Shown here piece by piece: positions 40,681-49,025 of a DNA stretch of 64,000 bases. The stretch spans positions 1 through 64,000 of the forward strand of contig NZ_BARF01000015.1 of NCBI RefSeq assembly GCF_000367365.1, read 5' to 3'. Numbering within the stretch: the first letter of the stretch is position 1; every line of letters begins with the position of its first letter. The translations under genes and the position numbers were made by a program. Source of the DNA: Streptomyces prunicolor NBRC 13075. GTDB lineage: Bacteria; Actinomycetota; Actinomycetes; Streptomycetales; Streptomycetaceae. The notes beneath the pieces are model-generated. The model did no database searches. It was not told where the DNA came from and saw only the letters and a list, made by a program, of their open reading frames with translations.

Positions 40681-42993
40681 TCAGTCGCGGAGCAGATCCG
40701 GCACCCCGTTCGCGTCCGGCTCGTCCCGCTCGGCGGATACGACCGTGAGCTGCTGGGTCGCGCGGGTGAGAGCGACGTACAGGACACGGAGCCCGGCGGG
40801 CGACTCGTCGGCGATCTCCGCGGGCGAGACGACGACCGTCGCGTCGTATTCGAGCCCCTTGGCCTCCAGGCTGCCGAGGGCCACGACCCGGTCCCCGAGG
40901 CCGGTGAGCCAACGGCGGGCCTCCTCGCGGCGGTTCATGGCGACGACCACGCCGACGGTGCCGTCGACACGGTCGAGCAGCTGGGCGGCCTCCGCGCGGA
41001 CGGACTCCGACAGCGAGTTCCGTACGACGGCGAAGTGCGGCTTGACGCCCGTTGAGCGGACCGCCGACGGGGACTCGGAGCCGGGCATCGCCAGGGCCAG
41101 GACCTTCGCCGCCAGTTCCGCGATCTCGGCCGGGTTGCGGTAGTTGACCGTGAGGGTGAAGCGGCGGCGGGGGCGGGAGCCGAGGGCCTCGTCGCGGGCC
41201 TCGGCGGCCTCGTCGGGGTCGGACCAGGAGGACTGGGCCGGATCTCCTACGACCGTCCAGGTGGCGTGCCGACCGCGGCGGCCGACCATGCGCCACTGCA
41301 TCGGGGTGAGGTCCTGGGCCTCGTCGACGATGACGTGCGCGTACTCGACGCGCTCCTGGGCGAGCCGCTCGGACCGTTCGCGCTGCGACTCCTCGCGCGT
41401 CGGCATCAGCTCTTCGAGGCCGGTGAGCTGGTCCAGCGGGTCCAGGTCGCGCCGCTTGCGGGGGCGGGCCGGGGTGCCGAGGATCGCCTGGAGTTCGTCG
41501 AGGATGGCGACGTCGTGGACCGAGAGGCCCTCGCGCTTCAGGGCGCGGGCGACCCTGCGGACCTCGCCGGGGTTGAGGATGCGCCGGGCCCAGCGGCCGA
41601 GCTTGCGCTCGTCGGACATGGACGCCAGGACGGCGCGCGGGGTGAGTTCGGGCCACCAGGCGTCGAGGAACGCGATGAAGTCGTCCTCGCTCGCGATGTC
41701 CTCGTCGAAGGACGAGCGCAGTTCGGCGGCCAGCTCGGGGTCCGTGTGCCGGCCTGCCGAGCCGGAGCGCTCCCACAGGGCATCCAGGAGGAGCTTGCGG
41801 GCGCGCGGACGCAGCATGTTGACCGGGGCCGTACCGCTGAGCGCGCTCTGCCGGACGCGCTCCAGGTCGGCGGCCTCCAGTTCGAGCCGCCGCCCGAAGG
41901 CGACGACCCGCAGCCGGTTCGGCGCGTCGCTCAGCTCCAGGGCCCCGCGCGCGGCCTTCCGCAGCACCGCGAGCATCCGGTACGAACCCTTCGCGCGGGC
42001 CACGGCCGGGGAGTCGTACAGGGTGGCCTCGGCGCCGTCGACGAGCGAACCGATGGCCCGGATGGCGACCTGGCCCTCCTCGCCGAGGGACGGCAGGACG
42101 CCCTCGGTGTACGCGACCAGCAGCGGGGTGGGCGAGACGATGAGGATGCCGCCCGCGTACCGGCGCCGGTCCTGGTAGAGCAGGTAGGCGGCGCGGTGCA
42201 GGGCGACGGCCGTCTTGCCGGTCCCCGGGCCGCCCTCGACGTAGGTCACCGAGGCGGCGGGGGCGCGGATCACCAGGTCCTGCTCGGCCTGGATGGACGC
42301 CACGATGTCGCGCATGGTGTGGCTGCGGGCCTGGCCGAGCGCGGCCATGAGGGCGCCGTCGCCGATGACGGCGAGCTGCTCGCCTTCGAGGAAGGCGGTC
42401 AACTCCGGCCGCATCAGGTCGTCCTCGACCCCGAGCACCCGCCGCCCCTTGGACCGGATGACGCGACGCCGTACGACACGTCCCGGGTCGACCGGCGTGG
42501 ACCGGTAGAAGGGCGCGGCGGCGGGCGCCCGCCAGTCGATGACGAGGGGCGCGTACTCGGAGTCGAGGACTCCGATACGGCCGATGTGCAGGGTCTCGGC
42601 GATGTCGGCGGTCTGGTCGTCCCGGACAGCACCTTCAGCCGGTTCTACGGCGGTGTAGGCGCCGTCGGGCCCCTTCTGGCCGTCCTTCCCGAGCAGGAGG
42701 TCGATCCTGCCGAAGAGAAAGTCCTCGAACTCGTTGTTGAGCCGGTTGAGGTGGATACCGGCGCGGAACACCTGTGCGTCCCGTTCGGCGAGCGCGCCGG
42801 GCGTGCCGACCTGGCCGCGTTTGGCCGCGTCGTTCATGAGGAACTCGGCCTCGTGGATCTTCTCTTCGAGCCGCCGGTACACCCGGTCCAGGTGTGCCTG
42901 TTCGACGCTGATCTCCCGGTCCCGTAGTGAATCCTGGGCGGATTTGTCGGACACCGTGTCGAGCGCGGTCTCCTGTTGAGCCTGTGCGGCCAC
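40681..42993 (-). CDS. HelD-like superfamily 1 helicase (RNA polymerase-associated type)
   Basis: A 770-residue UvrD/Rep-type ATPase of the HelD group. The long N-terminal coiled-coil (EQAHLDRVYRRLEEKIHEAEFLMNDAAKRG...) is characteristic; in HelD it reaches into the RNA polymerase secondary channel. Walker A is EGGPGTGKTAVALHRAAYLL, motif II is VDEAQDLTPMQWRMVGRR, motif III is VVGDPAQSSWSD, then NYRNPAEI, and motif VI is LYVALTRATQQL. HelD proteins recycle stalled polymerase, and the Streptomyces relative HelR gives rifamycin tolerance. I saw no obvious rifamycin-associated element upstream, so this copy is more likely the housekeeping paralogue. Confidence 0.85.
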   Translation of the reverse strand: MAAQAQQETALDTVSDKSAQDSLRDREISVEQAHLDRVYRRLEEKIHEAEFLMNDAAKRGQVGTPGALAERDAQVFRAGIHLNRLNNEFEDFLFGRIDLLLGKDGQKGPDGAYTAVEPAEGAVRDDQTADIAETLHIGRIGVLDSEYAPLVIDWRAPAAAPFYRSTPVDPGRVVRRRVIRSKGRRVLGVEDDLMRPELTAFLEGEQLAVIGDGALMAALGQARSHTMRDIVASIQAEQDLVIRAPAASVTYVEGGPGTGKTAVALHRAAYLLYQDRRRYAGGILIVSPTPLLVAYTEGVLPSLGEEGQVAIRAIGSLVDGAEATLYDSPAVARAKGSYRMLAVLRKAARGALELSDAPNRLRVVAFGRRLELEAADLERVRQSALSGTAPVNMLRPRARKLLLDALWERSGSAGRHTDPELAAELRSSFDEDIASEDDFIAFLDAWWPELTPRAVLASMSDERKLGRWARRILNPGEVRRVARALKREGLSVHDVAILDELQAILGTPARPRKRRDLDPLDQLTGLEELMPTREESQRERSERLAQERVEYAHVIVDEAQDLTPMQWRMVGRRGRHATWTVVGDPAQSSWSDPDEAAEARDEALGSRPRRRFTLTVNYRNPAEIAELAAKVLALAMPGSESPSAVRSTGVKPHFAVVRNSLSESVRAEAAQLLDRVDGTVGVVVAMNRREEARRWLTGLGDRVVALGSLEAKGLEYDATVVVSPAEIADESPAGLRVLYVALTRATQQLTVVSAERDEPDANGVPDLLRD

Positions 42994-43156
42994 CGGGCCC
43001 CCTTCTGACGTGCTGGGCAGCCGTCAACCGTACGCGAAAGAAAGGCTCTGTAGCGAGGGGCGTGCCCGGTGGATCTTGACAAAGACGCGGGGCCCGGCAC
43101 GCGCACCTGCCGCGTTCCGGACCCCACACACCACAACCGGCCAGTTGTTCGGTGCT

Positions 43157-43960
43157 TTACGCGTCGACCGCCACGAGCTTCTTGCCGTCGAAGGTCATGA
43201 CCTCGAAGTGGTCGATCTCGTTCGGCGTGAAGGCCGCGCCGCCCTGGGCGTAGAGCGGGTTCTTGGCCTCGGCCTTGGTGGCGTTCGCGATGCCGTAACC
43301 CCAGGCCGGGACCGACCAGGAGCTCATGGTCTCGCGTTCGCCGTTCTTGCCTACGGCGATCAAGGAGCACTTCAGCGGGCCCTTGACGTTCTTGAGCTCG
43401 ACGACCCCGAGGGTGCCCCAGTCCTTCTTGGACATCGCCACGGTCGCGGTCACCTTGGTGCTCGCGTCCGTCGCCGTGACCTTGTCGGACAAAGTGTCGA
43501 AGGTGGTCTTGGCGGGGGACGCTGCCACAGCGCCCTTCTGGCCCGAACTGTCGCCGCCGTTGGCCGCGATGACGGCCAGCGGTCCCGCGATGATCAGGGC
43601 CGCCGCGGCGGCGATCATGTAGAAACTGCGGCGACGCTTCAGGGCCCGACGGTCGCCGACGTCGTCGACCAGCCGCTCCACCAGCCGGGGACTGGGTTTC
43701 GCGGCCAGGGACTCGGCGATCGCCGGGGTGCCGGTGCCCGGCAGATCCGCGAGCGCCGCCAGCATCGGTTCCATCCCGGCCAGCTCGTCGAGCTGCTGGG
43801 CGCACCATTCACAGGTGGCGAGATGGGCCTCGAAAGCGGTTGCTTCGGCGTCGTCGAGAATCCCGAGGGCGTAGGCGCCGACGGTCTCGTGTTCGTTCGA
43901 GCCCTGAGATCCCTGCATGGAACCTGGACTACCCGTTCCGTATCCCCCGTAAATACTCAT
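43157..43960 (-). CDS. rsuA: Membrane-bound anti-sigma factor RsuA
   Basis: A 267-residue anti-sigma factor. The cytosolic N-terminal part holds the zinc-type motif HLATCEWC (HxxxCxxC) inside an anti-sigma domain starting NEHETVGAYALGILDDAEATAFEAHL. One transmembrane helix (FYMIAAAAALIIAGPLAVIAA, about 125-145) follows a basic KRRR stop. The extracytoplasmic domain ends SWSVPAWGYGIAN...HFEVMTFDGKKLVAVDA, an RskA-like fold. ATG 43960 overlaps the sigma stop (ATGA), the classical sigma/anti-sigma coupling. It would hold SigU inactive until a membrane signal. Confidence 0.88.
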   Translation of the reverse strand: MSIYGGYGTGSPGSMQGSQGSNEHETVGAYALGILDDAEATAFEAHLATCEWCAQQLDELAGMEPMLAALADLPGTGTPAIAESLAAKPSPRLVERLVDDVGDRRALKRRRSFYMIAAAAALIIAGPLAVIAANGGDSSGQKGAVAASPAKTTFDTLSDKVTATDASTKVTATVAMSKKDWGTLGVVELKNVKGPLKCSLIAVGKNGERETMSSWSVPAWGYGIANATKAEAKNPLYAQGGAAFTPNEIDHFEVMTFDGKKLVAVDA

Positions 43961-44532
43961 GCCGTCACCCCCCGCTCCTCCAGAGCAAGTTTCATCGATC
44001 GAAGGGCGTAGAACACCCTTGAGCGCACCGTGCCACTGGGGATGCCAAGCGTCTCGGCCGCCTCATTGACGGTACGCCCCTTGAAGTACGTCTCGACGAG
44101 CACCTCCCGGTGGGCCGGGGTCAGGTCGTCCAGCGCGTCCGACAGTGTCATCAGCCACAACGCCTTGTCGATCTCGTCCTCCGCGGGGATGACCTCCAGC
44201 GGCGACGGGTCCACCTCCTGCGGCCGGGCCTGCCGGCTGCGGTGACCGTCGATGACGATGCGCCGTGCCACCGTCACAAGCCAGGGTCGTACCGATCCGG
44301 TCGCCCGGTTGAGCTGGCCGGCGTTCTTCCAGGCCCGGATGAGCGTCTCCTGCACCACGTCCTCGGCACGTTGCCGGTCCCCGGCGACGAGCCGCAACAC
44401 ATAGGCGAGCAAGGGTCCGGCGTGCTCTCGGTACAGGGCACGCATCAGCTCCTCATCAGGTTCCGAGGACTGGGACATGCGATGTCGGGCCCTCGGTGCG
44501 TGTTCATTGGCCACGACGGAATCCTTGCGCAC
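43957..44532 (-). CDS. sigU: ECF RNA polymerase sigma factor SigU
   Basis: A 191-residue ECF sigma factor. Region 2 (EELMRALYREHAGPLLAYVLRLVAGDRQRAEDVVQETLIRAWKNAG) and region 4 (LDDLTPAHREVLVETYFKGRTVNEAAETLGIPSGTVRSRVFYALRSMKLAL) are separated by a short linker. GTG 44532 was chosen because GGAGG lies 5 nt upstream; the GTG at 44538 overlaps the ribosome site. From memory this pair is SCO2954/SCO2953 in S. coelicolor, where SigU overactivity blocks differentiation and changes protein secretion. The gap upstream contains an inverted repeat at 44747-44767. Confidence 0.88.
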   Translation of the reverse strand: MRKDSVVANEHAPRARHRMSQSSEPDEELMRALYREHAGPLLAYVLRLVAGDRQRAEDVVQETLIRAWKNAGQLNRATGSVRPWLVTVARRIVIDGHRSRQARPQEVDPSPLEVIPAEDEIDKALWLMTLSDALDDLTPAHREVLVETYFKGRTVNEAAETLGIPSGTVRSRVFYALRSMKLALEERGVTA

Positions 44533-44746
44533 GCCCACCTCCGGTGTCCGGGGGTTCCCCCAGTCGGTCGCTCAGGGAGAGGTACGCGGGCGGGTGGTCG
44601 AGTGTTCAACGGGAGGCGACAGTTTTCTTGGAAGTGACGTGACGAGCGGGACATGAGTGCACATTCCCACCGTACGATCTTTACATTTCCACCACACGAG
44701 CAAGATCACGCGGGCTGCCCGTGCCGCGCCGGAGTGAAACGCACTG

Positions 44747-44767
44747 TTGTCGAAATCACTTCGACAA
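44747..44767. promoter_or_regulatory. Inverted repeat between the CGNR regulator and sigU
   Basis: TTGTCGAA-ATCAC-TTCGACAA is a perfect 8-bp-arm palindrome, about 215 bp upstream of sigU and 41 bp beyond the CGNR gene stop. There is no U-run, so it looks more like an operator than a terminator. The AT-rich palindrome stands out in a GC-rich context. Confidence 0.5.
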
Positions 44768-44807
44768 TTGACGTCTGGTCAGTCCACAGAAGCCGCATAA
44801 GGGATTC

Positions 44808-45401
44808 TCAGGCTCGGGCGAGCGCCGCGCGCCGACGATGCCGGGCCACTCTCTCCCGGTTCCCGCAGACCTCACTGGAGCACCAGCGCCTCCGCCGCCC
44901 CCGGGACGTATCGAGATAAACGATCGGGCAGTTGTCCCCCTCGCACTCCCTCAGCGAGGCCCGCGCGACGGGATCGGTGAGCAGTTCTACGACGTCCCGA
45001 GCGATGACCGCGAGCAGCGCGTCGCACCCCGGAGTCCCGTCCAACTGCCGCACCAGCACGCCGTCTTCATCGCGTACGGCACGGGGGGCGGGGGGTGCGG
45101 CGCGGGCGAGGTCGTTGACGCGGGCGAGGGCGAGGTCGTAGGGCCGGCCGTCGGAACCGGAACTTCTCCGCACCAACTGCCCGATCTGCCCCCGCAGTTC
45201 ACGAAACCCGACGAGCCAGCCGGAATCGACGTGCGCGAGCGGGGTGGCCGCGGGGACGAGCCCCGATCGGACGATCCACGCGCGCAGCGGCTCCGGCGCG
45301 TCGAGCCGTTCCTCGGGGTGCGTGGTCGCGAGGAGATCCAGACAGATCCGCCCGGCGTCGAAACGCAGCTCGTACGGGGCCATGGTCGAACCCAGTGCCA
45401 T
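44808..45401 (-). CDS. CGNR zinc-finger, ABATE-type stress-response protein
   Basis: A 197-residue protein with an N-terminal ABATE domain (LRFDAGRICLDLLATTHPEERLDAPEPLRAWIVRSGLV) and a C-terminal CGNR zinc finger (CEGDNCPIVYLDTSRGRRRRWCSSEVCGNRERVARHRRR) with four Cys ligands. This architecture is a putative stress-induced transcription regulator that binds DNA. ATG 45401 and the internal ATG 45383 are both possible. Its C-terminus is very basic. It does not overlap sigU, and its targets are unknown. Confidence 0.82.
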   Translation of the reverse strand: MALGSTMAPYELRFDAGRICLDLLATTHPEERLDAPEPLRAWIVRSGLVPAATPLAHVDSGWLVGFRELRGQIGQLVRRSSGSDGRPYDLALARVNDLARAAPPAPRAVRDEDGVLVRQLDGTPGCDALLAVIARDVVELLTDPVARASLRECEGDNCPIVYLDTSRGRRRRWCSSEVCGNRERVARHRRRAALARA

Positions 45402-45568
45402 GTGCCTGTCACCGCCTAGGGATTGCCCCGGTCGGGAAACCGTTGTCTCTACAGTGCCTGCCCGCTCGCGCGGCCGGAACCCCTTGGGGCTTGTCGGCGC
45501 AGGGCGGGGTCATCCAGGTCAGCTCGTGGTGGCTCGCTCGCTTCTCAGTGCAGGTCGGTGAAATCCAG

Positions 45569-45634
45569 CCCGTCCGGCGATTGAGGACGAGGCCCTTTCG
45601 GGGCCGAAGGGGGGTCTGGGGGCGCAGCCCCCAG
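45569..45634. repeat. Streptomyces-type intergenic repeat with two hairpins
   Basis: A CCGTCCGGCGATTGAGGACGA block (split across 45570-45590) is followed by GGCCC-TTTCG-GGGCC (45591-45605) and by CTGGGGGC-GCA-GCCCCCAG (45616-45634). I recognise this composite as a sequence repeated in many intergenic gaps of Streptomyces genomes. It lies beyond the nnaR stop (minus strand, 45670) and may also serve as its terminator. The remainder of 45402-45568 shows nothing further. Confidence 0.7.
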
Positions 45635-45669
45635 CTACGCCCCCATCAACACCCCGCACGAAAACCCGG

Positions 45670-46830
45670 TCAACCGTCGGAGTACTTCGTGTCGGCCGCC
45701 GGATCCAACGCCAGCCGATACCCCCGCTTCACCACCGTCTGGATCAGCTTCGGAGAACCAAGTGCCGTACGGAGGCGGGCCATTGCCGTCTCTACGGCGT
45801 GCTCGTCGCGCCCGGCGCCGGGCAGTGCGCGGAGGAGTTCCGCGCGGGCCACGACCCAGCCGGGGCGGCGGGACAGGGCCCGGAGCAACGACATACCGGC
45901 CGGCGGGACGGGGCGTAGCGCGCCGTCGACGAGGACCGCGTGGCCGCGGATCTCCACGCGGTGGCCGGCGATGGGCAACGTGCGGGCGCGGCCGGGGAGT
46001 TCCTGACAGAGGAGTTGGACGAGGGGGCCGAGGCGGAAGCGTTCGGGCTGGACCGTGGCGATGCCGTGGTTCTGGAGCGGGAGCGCGGTGACGGGGCCGA
46101 CGCAGGCCGGGAGGACGTCGTGGTGGAGGGCGGCGAGGAGTTCGGGGAGCAGGCCCCGGGTCTCGGCGCGGGACAGGAGCGACGCGGCGGCCGGTGCGCT
46201 GGTGAACGTCAGCGCGTCCAGGCCTCGGGAGACCGTGGCGTCCAGGAGCCGGTCCAGCGGGGCGATGTCCTCGGGCGGCATCCACCGGTACACGGGAACG
46301 ACGACCACGTCCGCTCCCCCGGCCCGCAACGACTCCACGAACCCGGGCAGGGGTTCGCCGTGCAGCTGGATCGCGACCCGGCGCCCCTCGACGCCCTCCT
46401 CCAGGAGCCGGTCCAGCACCTCCGCCATGGACTCGGACGACGGCGACCACTCCTCGGTCAACCCGGCCGCGCGCACCGCTCCTTTGACCTTGGGCCCGCG
46501 CGCGAGCAGTTCCACCCCGCGGAGCCGGTCCAGGAGCGCCTCCCCGAGCCCCCACCCGTCGGCGGCCTCGATCCACCCCCGGAACCCGATCGCGGTCGTA
46601 GCGACTACGACGTCGGGCGCCTGGTCGATCAACTCCTTGGTCGCGGCGAGCAGTTCACTGTCGTCGGCGAGGGGCACGATGCGCAGCGCGGGCGCGTGCA
46701 CGACCACCGCGCCACGCCGCTGGAGCAGTACCCCCAGCTCGTCGGCGCGGCGTGCGGCGGTGACGCCCACGGTGAACCCCGAGAGGGGCCCGTGTTGCGT
46801 GCGCTCCGCTGGCTGCTGTTCCTCGTGCAT
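45670..46830 (-). CDS. nnaR: NnaR: HemD-like domain fused to an OmpR-type winged helix
   Basis: A 386-residue protein. Residues about 15-270 are a uroporphyrinogen-III synthase-like (HemD) fold (FTVGVTAARRADELGVLLQRRGAVVVHAPALRIVPL, ALTFTSAPAAASLL). The C-terminal part is a Trans_reg_C winged HTH (LPIAGHRVEIRGHAVLVDGALRPVPPAGMSLLRALSRRPGWVVARAELLRALPG... and VETAMARLRTAL). In S. coelicolor NnaR (SCO2958) this fusion is a DNA-binding co-activator with GlnR for nitrate/nitrite assimilation rather than a heme enzyme. Location next to narK, on the same strand, supports that role. ATG 46830 is the start. Confidence 0.88.
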   Translation of the reverse strand: MHEEQQPAERTQHGPLSGFTVGVTAARRADELGVLLQRRGAVVVHAPALRIVPLADDSELLAATKELIDQAPDVVVATTAIGFRGWIEAADGWGLGEALLDRLRGVELLARGPKVKGAVRAAGLTEEWSPSSESMAEVLDRLLEEGVEGRRVAIQLHGEPLPGFVESLRAGGADVVVVPVYRWMPPEDIAPLDRLLDATVSRGLDALTFTSAPAAASLLSRAETRGLLPELLAALHHDVLPACVGPVTALPLQNHGIATVQPERFRLGPLVQLLCQELPGRARTLPIAGHRVEIRGHAVLVDGALRPVPPAGMSLLRALSRRPGWVVARAELLRALPGAGRDEHAVETAMARLRTALGSPKLIQTVVKRGYRLALDPAADTKYSDG

Positions 46831-46892
46831 GGCTCTCGTCCCGAACGTAGTCGTACCCGCAGTCGTACATGGAATGACCCGGTGCCTACATG

Positions 46893-46933
46893 CCGAACGA
46901 GCCTGTCAACGGCGCGTGACAGGCTCGGTTCGG
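46893..46933 (-). terminator. Hairpin between narK and nnaR
   Basis: CCGAAC-GAGCCTGTCA (46893-46908) pairs with TGACAGGCTC-GGTTCGG (46917-46933), a 16-bp stem with a one-base bulge and an 8-nt loop. It sits between the narK stop and the nnaR start. There is no U-run on the minus strand, so termination may be partial and let some read-through into nnaR. Confidence 0.7.
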
Positions 46934-46954
46934 CTTTATGTCGGCGGTGTTACG

Positions 46955-48328
46955 TCACACCTCGGCATAGCTGAGCTGCGACTTCGCCTCCGATGCGGAA
47001 GCTTTGGCCCGAGCCTGGGCGGTAGGGCGGCGAAGGTATACGGCCCAGGTGGCCGCGAAGCAGAGGCCGTAGAAGACGAGGAAGGCGACGAACGCGCCGG
47101 TCCCGGAGCCGGAGGAGAGGAACGACTGGCGGAAGGCGAGGTTGATGCCGACCCCGCCGAGCGCGCCCACGGCCCCGATGAGCCCCATGGAGGCCCCGGA
47201 GAGCCGACGCCCGTAGGCGGCGGCCTCGTCCCCTTCGAGCCCCTTCGCGAGGGCCTTGGTCTGGAAGATGCCGGGGATCATCTTGTACGTCGACCCGTTG
47301 CCGAGCCCGCTGAGCACGAACAGCACGACGAACACGGTGACGAACAGCGGCAGCGACTTCTCCATGCTGGCGACGACCAGGATCGCGGTCGCGGCGGCCA
47401 TGGCGACGAAGTTCCACAGGGTGATCTTCGCGCCGCCGTACCGGTCGGCGAGCCAGCCGCCGACGGGACGGATGAGCGAACCGAGCAGCGGGCCGATGAA
47501 GGTGAGATACGCGGCCTGCAACGGCGTACGGCCGAACTGGACCTGAAGCACCTGCCCGAACGCGAACGCGTACCCGATGAACGACCCGAACGTGCCGATG
47601 TACAGGAACGCCATGATCCAGGTGTGCCAGTCGCGCGCGGCGTCCTTGGCGGCGCCGGTGTCGTTCTTGACGGAGGTGAGGTTGTCCATGAAGAGGGCGG
47701 CGAGGACGGCGGCGACGAGGATGAGCGGGATGTAGATCCCGAGCAGCACACGCGGCCCGCCGCTCGCGCCGATGATCGCGAGGGCGACGAGCTGGATGAC
47801 GGGGACGCCGATGTTGCCCCCGCCCGCATTCAGCCCGAGCGCCCAGCCCTTCTTCCTCAGCGGGAAGAAGGCGTTGATGTTGGTCATGGAGGAGGCGAAG
47901 TTGCCGCCGCCTATGCCGGCCAGCAGGCCGATCCAGAGGAAGGTGTCGAAGGACGTGCCCGGCTTCATCACGACGAACGCGGCGATGGTGGGGATGAGCA
48001 GCAGACTCGCCGAGACGATCGTCCAGTTCCGTCCGCCGAAGACGGCGACCGCGAAGGTGTACGGCACCCGGACGACCGCGCCGACGAGCGTGACCATCGA
48101 CGTCAGCAGGAACTTGTCGGCCGGGGTCAGCCCGTACTCCGGGCCCATGAAGAGCACCAGCACGGACCACAGGGTCCAGATCGAGAAGCCGATGTGCTCG
48201 GAGAGCACGGAGAACACGAGGTTGCGACGGGCGACCTTCTCACCGGTCTCCCGCCAGAAGGTCTCGTCCTCCGGGTCCCAGTGCTCGATCCACTTGCCGG
48301 GGGCTGGAGTTGGGGCCGGGGCTGTCAT
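46955..48328 (-). CDS. narK: Nitrate/nitrite transporter (NarK-type MFS)
   Basis: A 457-residue MFS transporter of the nitrate/nitrite porter family with about twelve helices. The family motifs GIGGGNFASSMTNINAFFP and LNAGGGNIGVPVIQL (nitrate signatures) are intact, as is RPVGGWLADRYGGAKITL after helix 7. It imports nitrate or exports nitrite. ATG 48328 follows GGAGG. A GTTAC-6 nt-GTGCA sequence (minus strand around 48354-48340) looks like a degenerate GlnR-box half-site, by eye only. The nnaR gene follows, giving a nitrate uptake and control pair. Confidence 0.92.
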   Translation of the reverse strand: MTAPAPTPAPGKWIEHWDPEDETFWRETGEKVARRNLVFSVLSEHIGFSIWTLWSVLVLFMGPEYGLTPADKFLLTSMVTLVGAVVRVPYTFAVAVFGGRNWTIVSASLLLIPTIAAFVVMKPGTSFDTFLWIGLLAGIGGGNFASSMTNINAFFPLRKKGWALGLNAGGGNIGVPVIQLVALAIIGASGGPRVLLGIYIPLILVAAVLAALFMDNLTSVKNDTGAAKDAARDWHTWIMAFLYIGTFGSFIGYAFAFGQVLQVQFGRTPLQAAYLTFIGPLLGSLIRPVGGWLADRYGGAKITLWNFVAMAAATAILVVASMEKSLPLFVTVFVVLFVLSGLGNGSTYKMIPGIFQTKALAKGLEGDEAAAYGRRLSGASMGLIGAVGALGGVGINLAFRQSFLSSGSGTGAFVAFLVFYGLCFAATWAVYLRRPTAQARAKASASEAKSQLSYAEV

Positions 48329-48543
48329 GACGCCTCCACGATGCACTACGAGGTAACGAGCAGTGATGCATCCCGAAGGTAGGGAGGGCGGGTTTCCGCG
48401 CTGTGGCTGTGAGTGACCGGAAGGGAACGTTGCTCTCACGGGCGGAAGGGGGTCACGGTGAGGAAGGGCGGGCGGACAGGTCGTGGGCGACCGTCGCGAA
48501 CGGTTCCTCAGGCGGTGGTGTCGACAAGGACGGCGTCCTGGGT

Positions 48544-48582
48544 GGGCTGGTCGCACCCGCAACGAGAGGCTGCGACCAGCCC
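48544..48582 (-). terminator. Hairpin downstream of the 134-residue protein gene
   Basis: GGGCTGGTCGCA (48544-48555) pairs perfectly with TGCGACCAGCCC (48571-48582), a 12-bp stem with a 15-nt loop, 15 bp beyond the stop codon at 48597. It is a likely U-less terminator. The rest of 48329-48543 is the narK promoter side with nothing else notable. Confidence 0.65.
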
Positions 48583-48596
48583 TTTCGCGCCGGGCC

Positions 48597-49001
48597 TCAG
48601 AGAGGCATCGTCAACTGGTGGGTGCTCTGTTCGTCACCGCAGGCCAGCATCAGGGTGAGGGTCAGGGACCGGGCTTCGGGAGCGGGGCCGGGTTCCAGGC
48701 TGAGTGAGCCCTCGGTGAACCCGCCGTCCGGGTCGGTCCCGAACGCGCCTCCGCCGTCCAGGTATTCACGCCCGAGGTCGTCGACTCCCTCGACGGAGAA
48801 GAAGATCGGCGGCCCCACCGCATCAAGTGATCCATCCGGATTGTCCCGCCACCGTTCGGGCAGGGCCGGTGTGATGCGGTACGCGAGTTCGACCCGTTCC
48901 GCGGTCGCGGTGAAGCGACGGACCGCCAGTTCATGTCGGCCGTTCAGGACGGAGAAGCTCTGGGCGGTGCCGCCCGTGCCCTTGCGTTTGCCTTTTCCCA
49001 T
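48597..49001 (-). CDS. Hypothetical soluble protein, 134 residues
   Basis: A 134-residue protein with no recognisable domain. It starts MGKGKRKGTGGTAQ, then is mostly beta-prone (SFSVLNGRHELAVRRFTATAERVELAYRITPALP..., ending LTLTLMLACGDEQSTHQLTMPL) with several Gly/Asp turns. No signal peptide or transmembrane helix. It ends at a clear hairpin and is followed upstream by a secreted-protein gene on the same strand 24 bp away, suggesting co-transcription. Similar proteins occur in Streptomyces, from memory, without function. Confidence 0.55.
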   Translation of the reverse strand: MGKGKRKGTGGTAQSFSVLNGRHELAVRRFTATAERVELAYRITPALPERWRDNPDGSLDAVGPPIFFSVEGVDDLGREYLDGGGAFGTDPDGGFTEGSLSLEPGPAPEARSLTLTLMLACGDEQSTHQLTMPL

Positions 49002-49025
49002 CGTGTGCTCCCGTCGGCCCCTGGC

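Noticed and set aside
42994..43156. Rifamycin-associated element upstream of the HelD-like gene
   Set aside because: I saw no convincing inverted repeat there; I do not recall the consensus exactly enough to exclude it by eye.
46055..48382. 775-codon plus-strand ORF opposite nnaR and narK
   Set aside because: Antisense GC artefact; no recognisable domain and two well-supported genes on the other strand.
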